Below the pieces are notes generated by a model, which was given only the letters and a program-made list of their open reading frames with translations, was not told the DNA's origin and ran no database searches. A DNA stretch of 64,000 nucleotides from Epithemia pelagica (lineage: Eukaryota > Bacillariophyta > Bacillariophyceae > Surirellales > Surirellaceae): assembly GCA_946965045.2 (NCBI GenBank), contig OX337229.1, positions 4,030,001-4,094,000 of the forward strand, read 5' to 3'. Each line of letters opens with the position of its first letter. The stretch's first letter is position 1. The position numbers and the translations under genes were made by a program. Of the stretch, positions 40,806-50,255 are shown one piece after another.

Positions 40806-43800
40806 CTGGCCGCTTGGCCCAGTTTGCATGCGGGACCACATGGCCGGTGCGCGAGTCGGCGACGTTGGAGTGGCTCGTCTGTACCAAAGACTGAGCGAAT
40901 CTCCAAGCGTCCTGCGCGTCTGTGTCGTTCGTGAACGATTTGGTGTTTTCCAGATACTTTCGCATTTCGTCAATGCGAGAGGGGTTGTTGTGTGCCACAT
41001 ACTTGAAGATTAGTTCAATCTCTTGCATCGTGGTGGCGGAAAACTCGTGTTCCTCGTTTTCCTGGTTGTCGTCGCTGCCGATTAAGGCGTGGGAGCGATC
41101 GTCGGATTCGTCAGTGTCCATCCTGTCGTCGTTTGACTGGTGGTCGTCCTGGAGATCGGCGAGAGGCGCAAATTGGTTGCGTTTGGCTGCCGGTTTGGAG
41201 TCTTGGTCGTCATGGCCGTTGGTAGCTGTGCCTGTGCCATAGGAGTTTGTTTGGGCGGCCACTGTGGTCCAGTCAGTTCCGTCCTCGTACGGGTCGCTCT
41301 CGTCTCCTTCCGTTGGGTGCATGGCGGCAGCGCTTCGTTTGTTGGCTGGTGGGCTGGAGGGATTGGTGTTCGGTGTTGTGCCTTGAATGTTGTCGTGGTG
41401 GTTGTCGTTGTCGTCCGTGTCGTTCTCGTCCAGGTTGTTGTGTTTCCGGCGTAGCAACCGGTTAGTGAATGCTAGCAGCCGATTGGTGTGGCTCGACGAT
41501 GTAGGTGTCGCTGGGTTTTGGTTGTTGTTTGTTTGCCGTGGTGGCGTTGCCGCGACGGCCGCGAGAGTCGGGAGCAAGATGTTTTCGGGAAACTCGGGGT
41601 GTTGCCTGATGGTGTTGGTTGTTAGCATGTGCGTGTCCGGCGTCTTGCGTAGGTATAGGGTAAAGAATTGCGGGTCTGGGTCCTCGTTGTCGAATTCAGG
41701 GAAGAGGGCCACGAACTCGCGAAGGTTGCGAAGACGTTTCCAGTCTCCGTCGGTTGCTTCTCTGTTAATGGGTCTCAGCTTGATTTTGACACAAGCTCCG
41801 AAGAACTGGTCAATGTCCTTGATTGCTTCCAGAGTTGTTGTGCGGTTGTTCTGGGAGGTTGGCATCGGAATGATTTGGATGTTGTTTTTGCACCAGGTGA
41901 GTTCGGTGTTGCGGTTGGCGGACAAATAGGCGTTGTAACTCCGAAGGAGTGCCTCGAAGTTGCTTTTCGACGAGGCGGTGATGTAAATTGCTGGAACTTG
42001 TCCGCGTTGTTTGTTTTTTAGCTCACCGCTGAAGGTGCCAGCTCGGCATCCAATGTGGTTGTAGTAGTCCACATGGTTCAGTTTCCGAGGGAGGTGTGGA
42101 GTGAGGATGTTCTGGATGTCGGAGGAGAGATCCAGAGCTGCTCGACGGTGTTTGATTGTTTGAGCAGGCACTCCGACGACGATGCCGTAGGTGTCGCTCG
42201 TGCGGTTGTTGCATGCTGGCTGGTAGACGTTGACTTGGTCGTACCTTGGATAAATCGTAGGATTTGATTGGCGAGTGCCCGGTCGTAGGATTGATTGGGC
42301 GCCGTGTTCATCGAACGTAAAGTCGTCGTTGTGATGCTTGTGCCACATCTGCAGGACGAATCGGAGACCTTGTTCGTAGAACACGCCTGTATCGAAGGCG
42401 TCGTTCGCCGGCGCTGGTGAAAGCGTGACGTGGAAGGTGGAAGTGTGTCCACTGCCCCGGTTGGGACGGTTTTGGTTGTCGGAACCGCGAAGAGGGCGAC
42501 TGCCTGATTGCTTTGTTTCGATGAAGTCCACCGAGTGGACCTGGAGCCACATGGGCTCCTCTCTCTTGCTGTGGTGGAAAAACACGTCGTTTAGATGTGT
42601 TTTCAGCGCTTGCTCCGTGAGTCTCGGGAGGGTGGATTCGATTTCGTGGTTGGGGTGGTGGTTCACCGCCACGTGGAGGTGAAACAGGAAGGAGGGCTCA
42701 GGGGACGGAGGACGTTTCGTCGTTGTCGGTTTCCTGTAGGGATTGGCCACGGGCGTGTCTGTCTCGGAGTCGTTGGGCTTTGTCGTCGATTCGTGGTCGC
42801 TTGTAAGGGTGGCGGTGTTGGTGGTTGGGGTTTTCTTGGTTCCGTTGGTCACGTGTTGTTCGCCGTGAGGGGCTTCCGTGTTTTCGTCGTTCCTGGTTTC
42901 GGTCTGGTTGGGTTCGTTGTTGATGGTTTCGTTGATGGTTTCGTTGTTGATGGTTTCGTTGATGGTTTCGTTGTTGGTGTCGTCGTTGGTCTGGTTGCTG
43001 GGGTGGTTTTTTTCTGTGTTTTTTTCGTTGGTGTTGGTGTTTTCTTTGTTTTTGTTTTCGTTTTTGGTTTGTTTTTTGATGTTGCGGTCAGGAGTGATGG
43101 CGGTGGCGTTGCGGATGTTGGTGGCGACGAGGGGGACTGGGCCGAGGGCGGATGAGGTGAGTTTGGCGCGTGTCGATCGACGGCCGGAGGAGGGCTTCGA
43201 GTGGACTTGCATCGTGGTCGGTTGTTGCTGTTTGCTGTGGTCGGCTGGAAGAGGCTCTCGGTGAAAAACTCTGGTTTCACTGTTTTTGTGAGGAAGGCAT
43301 TCCGTTGTTTCTTTGGTTGGAGGGGTCATTTTGAGTTGCAGGATGACTCGCTGGAGGGCGTTAGCAATCTGTTTTCTTTTGGGGATCTTTGGGCCCGGGC
43401 AGCTGGGTTTGGTGGTGTCGGTGGTCGACATTGGTTCAAATTCGGACTTGGTGGCGGGGGTGGTGGTTGTTGTGGTGTGGTTTGGCCTGGAGTGGTTCTG
43501 TGGTGGTGGGCGGGGGAGTGTCTGTTGGTGTCTTGCCCGGTCGACGTGGCCTGGTTCTTCGTTACTGTCTTCGTGTCTTTGGGCTGGTGGTGGTGGAGTT
43601 AAGAGGTGGTCTGGCAGGGTCATCCTCTTGGCCGGTTTGGTCATCCTCTTGGTTGGTTCGGTCATCCGATTGTTGGGCTTTGTTTTGGTTTGGGGGCATG
43701 CCGGATGCGTGTTGTTAGTACTCCGTAGCAGTCGCTGGGGGTCTGCGTTTCCGTTGGTCGCTGTGTTTTCGGCCAGCTGTGGGTTCTGGGTTTTGCCATG

Positions 43801-44022
43801 GCGGCGGGGGAAACGTGTAGCGGCGTCGTGTGGTTTGGTTTGTTTGTGTTTCCAGAGACCATGTAGAGATTCCATGGCCCATGTTGCGGTCGCCATGCGT
43901 TGCATGTGTTGCCAACCGATGGGTGGGGGTGGATCGGCGTTGTTTTGGCAGTTGGGTCGTGGTTCGGCCATGGGAATTTTCCTGGCCATTATGGCCCATG
44001 GCGGGTCCGCGTCGCGCCCCAT
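40798..44022 (-). CDS. Non-LTR retrotransposon ORF1 protein
   Basis: A 1074-residue frame from ATG 44022. The first 450 residues are disordered, Thr/Asn/Pro/Lys-rich, with internal repeats: 'MTEPTKRMTKPAKRMT' (24-bp DNA units near 43620-43670) and 'NNETINETINNETINETINN' (33-bp DNA units near 42920-42980). A more ordered segment follows (about 460-830: 'FLFHLHVAVNHHPNHEIEST', 'DVNVYQPACNN'-like and 'WKRLRNLREFVALFPEF'), matching no domain known to me. An acidic tail completes it. No CCHC knuckle or RRM is evident. The stop TAA overlaps the ORF2 start, suggesting coupled translation. Confidence 0.75.
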   Translation of the reverse strand: MGRDADPPWAIMARKIPMAEPRPNCQNNADPPPPIGWQHMQRMATATWAMESLHGLWKHKQTKPHDAATRFPRRHGKTQNPQLAENTATNGNADPQRLLRSTNNTHPACPQTKTKPNNRMTEPTKRMTKPAKRMTLPDHLLTPPPPAQRHEDSNEEPGHVDRARHQQTLPRPPPQNHSRPNHTTTTTTPATKSEFEPMSTTDTTKPSCPGPKIPKRKQIANALQRVILQLKMTPPTKETTECLPHKNSETRVFHREPLPADHSKQQQPTTMQVHSKPSSGRRSTRAKLTSSALGPVPLVATNIRNATAITPDRNIKKQTKNENKNKENTNTNEKNTEKNHPSNQTNDDTNNETINETINNETINETINNEPNQTETRNDENTEAPHGEQHVTNGTKKTPTTNTATLTSDHESTTKPNDSETDTPVANPYRKPTTTKRPPSPEPSFLFHLHVAVNHHPNHEIESTLPRLTEQALKTHLNDVFFHHSKREEPMWLQVHSVDFIETKQSGSRPLRGSDNQNRPNRGSGHTSTFHVTLSPAPANDAFDTGVFYEQGLRFVLQMWHKHHNDDFTFDEHGAQSILRPGTRQSNPTIYPRYDQVNVYQPACNNRTSDTYGIVVGVPAQTIKHRRAALDLSSDIQNILTPHLPRKLNHVDYYNHIGCRAGTFSGELKNKQRGQVPAIYITASSKSNFEALLRSYNAYLSANRNTELTWCKNNIQIIPMPTSQNNRTTTLEAIKDIDQFFGACVKIKLRPINREATDGDWKRLRNLREFVALFPEFDNEDPDPQFFTLYLRKTPDTHMLTTNTIRQHPEFPENILLPTLAAVAATPPRQTNNNQNPATPTSSSHTNRLLAFTNRLLRRKHNNLDENDTDDNDNHHDNIQGTTPNTNPSSPPANKRSAAAMHPTEGDESDPYEDGTDWTTVAAQTNSYGTGTATNGHDDQDSKPAAKRNQFAPLADLQDDHQSNDDRMDTDESDDRSHALIGSDDNQENEEHEFSATTMQEIELIFKYVAHNNPSRIDEMRKYLENTKSFTNDTDAQDAWRFAQSLVQTSHSNVADSRTGHVVPHANWAKRPDE

Positions 44023-44361
44023 TGGCAGCGTGCCCTTGTCCGTGCGGTAAATGTTCGTTCCCTGAGGACGGCGTACGGCTGTTGTTGGTGTTATCGTCCT
44101 CGATGTAGTTCACTTCACAGTTAGATCCAATCTTGCTCGTGGTGTAAATTGGAAGGGATGGGAAGATTGGTATCTGACCCATTGGTGAGTGAGTTTTTCG
44201 GTACAGCTGGTCTTTCTGGAAATTTTCCTTACGGCCCACCCGTCCCGTTCATACTGAACTCAGACGAACATCATCCATGTCACCATGATGTGGCGGTACT
44301 CAGGCCATTTAAGGAAAACGCTATAAGTACCGGACGCTCGGGCTTTCGAAATCGAATTGTT

Positions 44362-44369
44362 TGACGTCA
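44362..44369. promoter_or_regulatory. TGACGTCA palindrome upstream of the aureochrome gene
   Basis: A perfect CRE-type bZIP half-site pair 251 bp before the aureochrome ATG. Diatom aureochromes are known to bind TGACGT-containing sequences, so self-regulation is possible. The surrounding 16 nt (44364-44379) are also found, with one mismatch, at 36576-36591. Confidence 0.4.
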
Positions 44370-44619
44370 TTCAAGGTCAGTCGTCGCCAAGTGGAACTTG
44401 AACTTCTTGAGCGGCTTCACTTCATTTGTTATTAGACTGATGTATGAGGATAAACACTCAGTGGTCCCTAAGGAGTGATACAGACAGCTCAATGTGCTCC
44501 TGAGACCATACTGGATATATAGTAGGACTGTCTGTCTACTTACCGAAAGATTGTCGCTGCAGTCCATGTGATGTCTTCACAAATCTTGATTGAAAATTGA
44601 GAGAAATCGTTCAATCACC

Positions 44620-45740
44620 ATGGCGACCAATGAACCCAACAACGGCACCTCCGCTACCGCTGCGACAGAGGCAGGTCCCATGTTCCAAGTCAGTGATCCG
44701 GTAAGACTATCGTCAGAATTGTTAGTTACCGACTGGAAAGAAACTCATGCCGTTGTCTTTGTTTCGCATTCGCCCATATAACCCAGACCAACAACAAACC
44801 CATCGATCTCGATGAGCTTTTCAATGACATTTACTATCTGAATCTACCTGGTGGATTGCAGGCCCCGATCCCGGATCCATTTCCAGTGAGCAACACGGAA
44901 ACTACAGCCGCTGCCGAGACTTCGGGTGCGGCCGATCTGGCCCCTGGCACGGGAACCGACGTGAGTGCAGCGGTCGCAGCGGCACCCGCAGACGACAACA
45001 CGAAAAAGCGGTCCGCCGAATCGGCTGGACTGGAAGACGAAGAGGATCATGATGATAAGGGAGATGGTAAGGATTTGACGGAACAACAAAAGATTGAACG
45101 ACGCGAACGCAATCGCGAACACGCCAAGCGAAGTCGCTTGAGAAAGAAATTTTTGTTGGAATCGTTACAGGGGCAGATTCAAGAATTGGAAGAGCAGATA
45201 AGGGGATTCAAACATGCAATTAAATCCGAACTTCCCGATAAGGCGGAACAAATTATCAGCCGAGTTTGCGGGGACAAGGAAAAGTATACACCGCTTCCAA
45301 TGCCAAGTGGATTTGGGCCAGTGAAGACGTTGATGGAACCCGACTTCCGTCTCATGTCAGCCTTGTCGGGATCACAACAAAACTTTGCCATTTCAGACCC
45401 CACGTTACCCGACAATCCTATCGTTTATGTGAGTCAGGGATTTTTGGACCTTACTGGGTATACCTTGGACCAAGTTCTGGGGCGAAATTGTCGCTTTCTG
45501 CAAGGGCCAGGTACGGATCAGACGGCGGTTCAAGTCATTCGAAAGGGTATCTCGGAAGGAGTGGATACTTCGGTGTGTCTATTGAACTACCGAGCCGATG
45601 GGACTCCCTTTTGGAATCAATTCTTTGTCGCTGCCTTGCGTGATGCGGAAGGAAATGTGGTCAATTACGTTGGGGTCCAGTGCGAAGTTTCCAAAGCGGT
45701 GGTGGAAAAGAATATGCCTGTCCCAAAGAAGCGGGTATAA
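44620..45740 (+). CDS. Aureochrome (bZIP-LOV blue-light receptor)
   Basis: Exon 1 is 44620-44700 and exon 2 is 44787-45740. The 86-bp intron (GTAAGA...ACCCAG) keeps phase 0 and joins 'MFQVSDP' to 'TNNKPIDLDELFND', giving 344 residues. The bZIP lies at about 131-165, with basic region 'NREHAKRSRLRKK' and a Leu/Ile zipper 'LLESLQGQIQELEEQI'. The LOV domain spans about 220-335 and carries the photoactive 'GRNCRFLQ' with the adduct-forming Cys262; 'VYVSQGFLDLTGY' and the closing 'VGVQCEV' are also present. Blue light drives a flavin-cysteine adduct that alters DNA binding; aureochromes regulate photoacclimation and cell-cycle genes in stramenopiles. All key residues are present. An Ala/Thr/acidic region precedes the bZIP. 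The subtype (1a, 1b, 1c or 2) was not resolved. Confidence 0.93.
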
Positions 45741-46291
45741 TAAGTAAACGTGTGGTTTTGCATGTCACAGAGGGATGAAACCAAAATATCTGTCACGGTG
45801 AAATGTTGTGAAAGTAGTTTCAGTGGTGACGGGGCACCACATTCGGTGTTTTTCTACGAGTGGCTTTGAACGGATTCACAAGAAGGTAATATCGGCCAAA
45901 GACGATGCGATTTGTAGAGGTATCTCTCAGTTCGCAGCGTACAGCAAAGCCAGTTCGTTAACCTTAGAAATAGTCACCCCAACTGGAAACTTTTCCGTTG
46001 TTTAGTTCTCTTTGGTTGCGGTTGACGAGTACTATTGCTTTATTGATTATTGAGACAAAGAGATCGCGAAGTGAGGGTGGTTGCGATCCTCATGGCGTAC
46101 GTAGCAAGGATAGTTGATCCGAGTCACGATTTGATGTCAGGAGGGTACTCTCTCTGCAGAAGCAGAAGCTGTTCCATCAACGCCTGGAGCAAAAAGATCC
46201 TGTTTCCTTGAAAGACTTGGAACCGTCAAAGCTCTTCCGACTTCCGAGCATCAGAAGAGAAGATAGCTCGTGCAAAGCAAAGAGCATTACG
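45741..46291 (+). other. Intergenic region before the LrgAB gene
   Basis: Holds the aureochrome 3' flank and presumably the promoter of the translocator gene. No gene or repeat is seen. Confidence 0.5.
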
Positions 46292-47908
46292 ATGAAGCTG
46301 AGTTCTTGCCGACCGATTGCTTATTTGGGTGCATCATTCTTGCTGTTGCTATTGCAAACCTCGAATCATGTAGGAGAGGCGAAGAAAAGTTGGAGTGTGG
46401 CTTCGAGGAAGAGAAGTACACCCTTATCGCCTCTCTGCCATTCGCAGCCAACGACGACTGTTGCATCATGCGCTTTGACCATTTCGACCAGCGAAACAAG
46501 TATCGTTGAGGAATCAAAAGATGTGGAACTAGATGTTCGTGGTGGTTCTCTCGTGCGTATTGACCCGACATTGCCTCAAACCTTGATTGGGGTCGGTATC
46601 TTGGCACTGATTGAAAAGGCCATGAAACAAACCCTGCATGTCTTGGAAATTAAATTTCCCGCCATGTTGGCTGGCTGCTTGGCTCTCTTTGCCTTTTTAC
46701 TCGTGACGGATGCCTGTGTATCCTCTTCGGCCGCACAAGCCATGGCGGAATATTTGGCACCTGGTGCAGCCATTTTGGCCAAGTGGTTACCCATATTCTT
46801 TGTTCCAGGATTGGCCTTATTGCCCTTGGCGCCATCGGTTGGGGGGAATCTGGAAATTGTCAAAGTGTTGGGTGTCGTGGTCTTGGGTCTCATTTACACC
46901 ATTGTGACGGTGGGTACGACCGTGTCGGCCCTGCGCGGTGGCAAGGGTGGTCCAAGTTTACCTTCAGTGACCAAGGGTGCTCGTAAAGTCAAATTGCCCA
47001 AAGCCTCTGTCGCTGTCAAAAAAGTTCGCGTCATGCCTTTTACCGAAAAGCAAATGCAATCCTTTGGTATTGTTGCCATTGTCACTGGCGCCTTGACCTT
47101 GTTTACGTGTAAAAGTGGACATGCTCTGGCCAAACTATGTGAAACGAGTTTCTTCACCAGCTTTACCATTGCCACGTATATGTGGGCCGCTCGTTTACCT
47201 TCGTCCTTTGTGGCCGTTGTCCATCCATTGGTCACGACCTGTGCCTTGATTTTGGTCATGGTTCGGGGATTGGGTCTCGTTACGGATCGGTCCTTTCACT
47301 CCATTCTCCGCGCCTACAAGGTGGGGTCTCTGAATTGGAAAAAGGCTGGATCTGGTGATATCTTATTGTACCTGTTGGGACCGTCGGCTGTGTCCTTTGC
47401 CATTTCCATGTTCAGCAAACGAGTATTGTTGAAAAAGAACCTGTTGGTTGTGGTTGCCGCCGTCTTGGTTTCCAGTGTGGGAGGATTGTTTGGAACAGCC
47501 GCGTTTGTCCGAGCCATTCATCTGGGTGGCAAGGCCTTGACCGCCCGGACCGTTCGTCTTTCTGTCTTATCTCGCAATGTGACGACCGCCTTGGCCTTGG
47601 CCCTGACTTCCATGATTGGAGGTGATTTACCTATTGCCGCCGCCGTCGTGTGTTTGACGGGTGTCATGGGAGCCACCTATGGCAAGGCTATTTTGGAATA
47701 TTTGAGCATTACCGATCCCATTACGCGAGGTCTCTGTATTGGGTCATCGGCACAGGGATTGGGTGTTGCCTCCATGGCCGATGAAGCCGATGCCTTCCCC
47801 TTTGCTGCCATGGCCATGGTCTTGACAGCACTCACGTCCACCACATTGGTGACCTTTCCGGCCATCAAAAGTGCCTTGGTGAAACTGGCCACGGGGAGCA
47901 AGATATAA
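46292..47908 (+). CDS. LrgA-LrgB plastid glycolate/glycerate translocator-like
   Basis: A 538-residue protein from ATG 46292; upstream codons are open but lack ATG, and this start gives a signal peptide (ILGxSFLLLLLQ-type hydrophobic core 'AYLGASFLLLLLQTSN'). A Ser/Arg/Thr-rich transit-like segment and 'LDVRGGS' follow. The LrgA-type half (about 105-225) and LrgB-type half (about 255-538) have many membrane segments; the LrgB core shows 'LLGPSAVSFAISMFSKRVLL', 'MIGGDLPIAAAVVCLTGVMGA' and 'RGLCIGSSAQGLGVASMADEA'. In plants the fused protein PLGG1 exports glycolate and imports glycerate across the plastid envelope during photorespiration, and this is the probable role here. It lies just downstream of the aureochrome on the same strand. 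Confidence 0.87.
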   Translation: MKLSSCRPIAYLGASFLLLLLQTSNHVGEAKKSWSVASRKRSTPLSPLCHSQPTTTVASCALTISTSETSIVEESKDVELDVRGGSLVRIDPTLPQTLIGVGILALIEKAMKQTLHVLEIKFPAMLAGCLALFAFLLVTDACVSSSAAQAMAEYLAPGAAILAKWLPIFFVPGLALLPLAPSVGGNLEIVKVLGVVVLGLIYTIVTVGTTVSALRGGKGGPSLPSVTKGARKVKLPKASVAVKKVRVMPFTEKQMQSFGIVAIVTGALTLFTCKSGHALAKLCETSFFTSFTIATYMWAARLPSSFVAVVHPLVTTCALILVMVRGLGLVTDRSFHSILRAYKVGSLNWKKAGSGDILLYLLGPSAVSFAISMFSKRVLLKKNLLVVVAAVLVSSVGGLFGTAAFVRAIHLGGKALTARTVRLSVLSRNVTTALALALTSMIGGDLPIAAAVVCLTGVMGATYGKAILEYLSITDPITRGLCIGSSAQGLGVASMADEADAFPFAAMAMVLTALTSTTLVTFPAIKSALVKLATGSKI

Positions 47909-48622
47909 AAATTGAGTACATCACACGACCAAAGAAATAGGTTGTTGCACTCTCTCAAGAGACGGCTCTGAAAGGGAAAGCGCGATACGATGATGGCAGA
48001 TTTATATGACAACGATTTCTAGTTGACAATAGTATCCTTCTTTCAACGTTTGAGTGTATTTCTTTAGTGACCAATATCTAGCCCAGAGTCAGAGTCTCTC
48101 CCTCCAAACCTCGGATGGAAGGAGACTATCGAATCAAACAGCCAATGACGAATGAAGTCATAGATGATCTTAGTCCAAGTAAACGCTAAAGAAATGGACG
48201 CAAGCTCACTCTCGTTTGACGGTCGGGAGTCCCGGCACACAAAAGGTTGTTCGGCGTTACGATACAACGACGGAACAAACGAACAACCAATCACTTGATT
48301 CTTCCATATCAACTCATTACACCACCAAGGCGGGTATAAGAAGAAGAAGAAGAAGTCAAAGGTAGGTATGGGAAGGAAAAACAAAAGACAGACTGGAGCA
48401 ATTACTCCCAACAACAACAAAAATAGGCGATATTAGGCTAAAATTCCTAGGAGTACCTCTACGGTCTACGGAGCTCTACTAATCCTAGCTCCCCTAGCTA
48501 CTCCTTGAGAGTAGGAGTAGCAGGAAAGAAGGTACAGGTAGACGATTCGCGCGTTCTCGGTCCCGAGTCGGGAAGTGATTTTCGCGTGAACAGTGACGTG
48601 GTCAACAAATGACGAAACGACC
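47909..48622 (+). other. Intergenic spacer
   Basis: No gene is supported. Around 48440-48520 there is a cluster of CCTAGGAGTA and TAGCTCC motifs with short inverted repeats (CTACTCCT...AGTAGGAGTAG), similar in style to 51050-51080. Confidence 0.45.
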
Positions 48623-49870
48623 ATGGGCAACTGCCGACGGCTATCCAAAGGTTCCATTGCCGTGTTCTTCCAGGCCTGGCTGAGGACCAGCTTTTTATTT
48701 CTGTTGTCATTGAGCCATGTGTCCATTCTAGGTCGACTCAATGTCATTGAGGCATCCACGGCTTCGGCTGGAATCCCTTGTTTCTGTTTTGCTGACAAGC
48801 ATGGGAACACAAGGCAACAATACGGCAGGTTCTGGAGGAGTCCACTCATGCGTGGACGGGGGAGTTTCCCGCAAGGTCGGGATGCCGAAGTGATGACAGC
48901 CATCGAATCAAAACGTGACCGAGTGGAACACCTACAATCGACAATTTCCACGAATTCCATGGTGGAAACCCATATCTTTATATCAGCATCCGCCAGTCCT
49001 CCCTATATTGCTGTGATTACCGAGCCTGATTGTTGTGACAGTGATGAACAAATGGAACGCACATTTCAAGCCTTACAACAGGCCACCCGCGATGGTTTGG
49101 TACAATTGGTATCCGTGCGTGTCGCTCTACGGACACCAAAGAGTCATGCAACATCCTTGACCTCAACGGCCACTGACCTGGAATCTGATGACAAAAAGTG
49201 TACATCGGTAGAACAACGGGTCCGGGACTTGACATGTCGTTTGTTGCGTTTGAGCGAACAACAACCCCTCGCTATGCAGGAGACGGCGTCCACTTCCCCA
49301 GTGACACGACCTCGTTTTTGGGTGGTACTCTCCAGTGATTGGGTTGCCATGGCGATGGAGTGCCGGGCTCATGGAGTACATGTCAAGGAATCGCATCGTT
49401 TCCGTATTCCGCAAATACGACAAGACCATCAACGACAAGTACGCCCTGATTCGTCATTCTCCTCGTTCCCCTACTGGTGGATTGGAACGTCCGCGCACAG
49501 TGTCGAATCGGCCTTGCATGCTTGGGACAATTATCAACCCGATTACTTCTTTGTGGGTACCTGTTACATGACAACATCTCATCCTGAGAAACAAACAGCG
49601 GCCGACTTGGAAGGACCTGCCTTGCCGGGTCAAGTCGCTCATGCCTTGTCCCAACCATTGACACCGGAAACTCAAACGGCAATGCCGCCACCACCCGTCT
49701 TGGCGATTGGTGGGATTGATTTGGACAATTGCCACGAACCCATTGGTTTGGGTGCTCAAGGCATTGCCATGATTCGAGCCGTCCTACAGGCGGCGGATCC
49801 CAGTGCTACCGTCCATGACCTGCACCAACGAATGAGCCGCGCACGGTCCGGTATGGACCAAAACAAGTAA
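48623..49870 (+). CDS. Thiamine-phosphate synthase / TenI-like protein
   Basis: A 415-residue protein from ATG 48623 (in-frame GTG at 48593 ignored). The N-terminus has a basic start and a hydrophobic core (TSFLFLLSLSHVSILG), possibly a targeting sequence. The TIM-barrel pattern of the ThiE/TenI family is visible: 'YIAVITEPDCC' (strand 1), 'GLVQLVSVRV', 'FWVVLSSDWVAMAMECRAHGVHV', 'IGTSAHSVESALHAWDNYQP', 'DYFFVGTCYMTTSHPEK' and 'VLAIGGIDLDN...GAQGIAMIRAVL'. ThiE joins the pyrimidine and thiazole phosphates of thiamine; TenI relatives act in thiazole tautomerisation or have lost activity. The usual Gln-Met-Lys and phosphate-binding TT motifs are degenerate ('TTSHPEK' is kept, 'QLRxK' reads 'QLVSVRV'), so it may not be a classical synthase. 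Confidence 0.72.
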   Translation: MGNCRRLSKGSIAVFFQAWLRTSFLFLLSLSHVSILGRLNVIEASTASAGIPCFCFADKHGNTRQQYGRFWRSPLMRGRGSFPQGRDAEVMTAIESKRDRVEHLQSTISTNSMVETHIFISASASPPYIAVITEPDCCDSDEQMERTFQALQQATRDGLVQLVSVRVALRTPKSHATSLTSTATDLESDDKKCTSVEQRVRDLTCRLLRLSEQQPLAMQETASTSPVTRPRFWVVLSSDWVAMAMECRAHGVHVKESHRFRIPQIRQDHQRQVRPDSSFSSFPYWWIGTSAHSVESALHAWDNYQPDYFFVGTCYMTTSHPEKQTAADLEGPALPGQVAHALSQPLTPETQTAMPPPPVLAIGGIDLDNCHEPIGLGAQGIAMIRAVLQAADPSATVHDLHQRMSRARSGMDQNK

Positions 49871-50255
49871 TCGAGACTTCGACGCCATATCATTGGATAC
49901 GACGAGGGAACAAGGCCCAAACGCCATGGCCATGTCTAAGGGTTCCATTATTTCACAGCATCAATATGCCCTGGAATTGAAATTTGCGTCACAGAACGAT
50001 ATTCATTGTACATGAGACAGATTCCCCCTTTTTTCCCTGAAACGAGTTCCCGTCGAGACCCAGAAGAAGAACAGATGGGCCCTGTCTACTAGGAGAGCAC
50101 AAGAAAGCGCCTTGGAGGAATCTCTGCCTGTGAGTATATTGACCAGATTCGATCCGCCTCTGTTGCTCATGGTCTAAGATATGACCAATGACCACAAGAC
50201 GATGGCAAATTAGGTCCCATGGCTAGCTAGAATTTGCGTGGAATACGAGAACTAA
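49871..50255 (+). other. Intergenic spacer
   Basis: Sequence between the TenI-like gene and the MITE. No coding signal or repeat is seen. Confidence 0.45.

Larger units (their letters stand above)
36840..44150 (-). mobile_element. Non-LTR retrotransposon with C2H2 fingers and restriction-like endonuclease
   Basis: On the minus strand there is a 5' UTR (approximate edge 44150), ORF1 (44022-40798), overlapping ORF2 (40805-36882), a short 3' UTR and an A10 tail (36849-36840). The endonuclease lies C-terminal to RT, as in the R2/CRE-type groups, unlike the AP-endonuclease elements elsewhere in the window. Both ORFs are intact, so this copy could be active. I could not define a target duplication next to the A tail. 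Confidence 0.85.

Noticed and set aside
36576-44379. The 16-nt repeat pair as the target duplication of the minus-strand non-LTR element
   Set aside because: The left copy lies about 250 bp beyond the poly(A) end, so it cannot be the direct target duplication of that element. Kept only as a possible older event.
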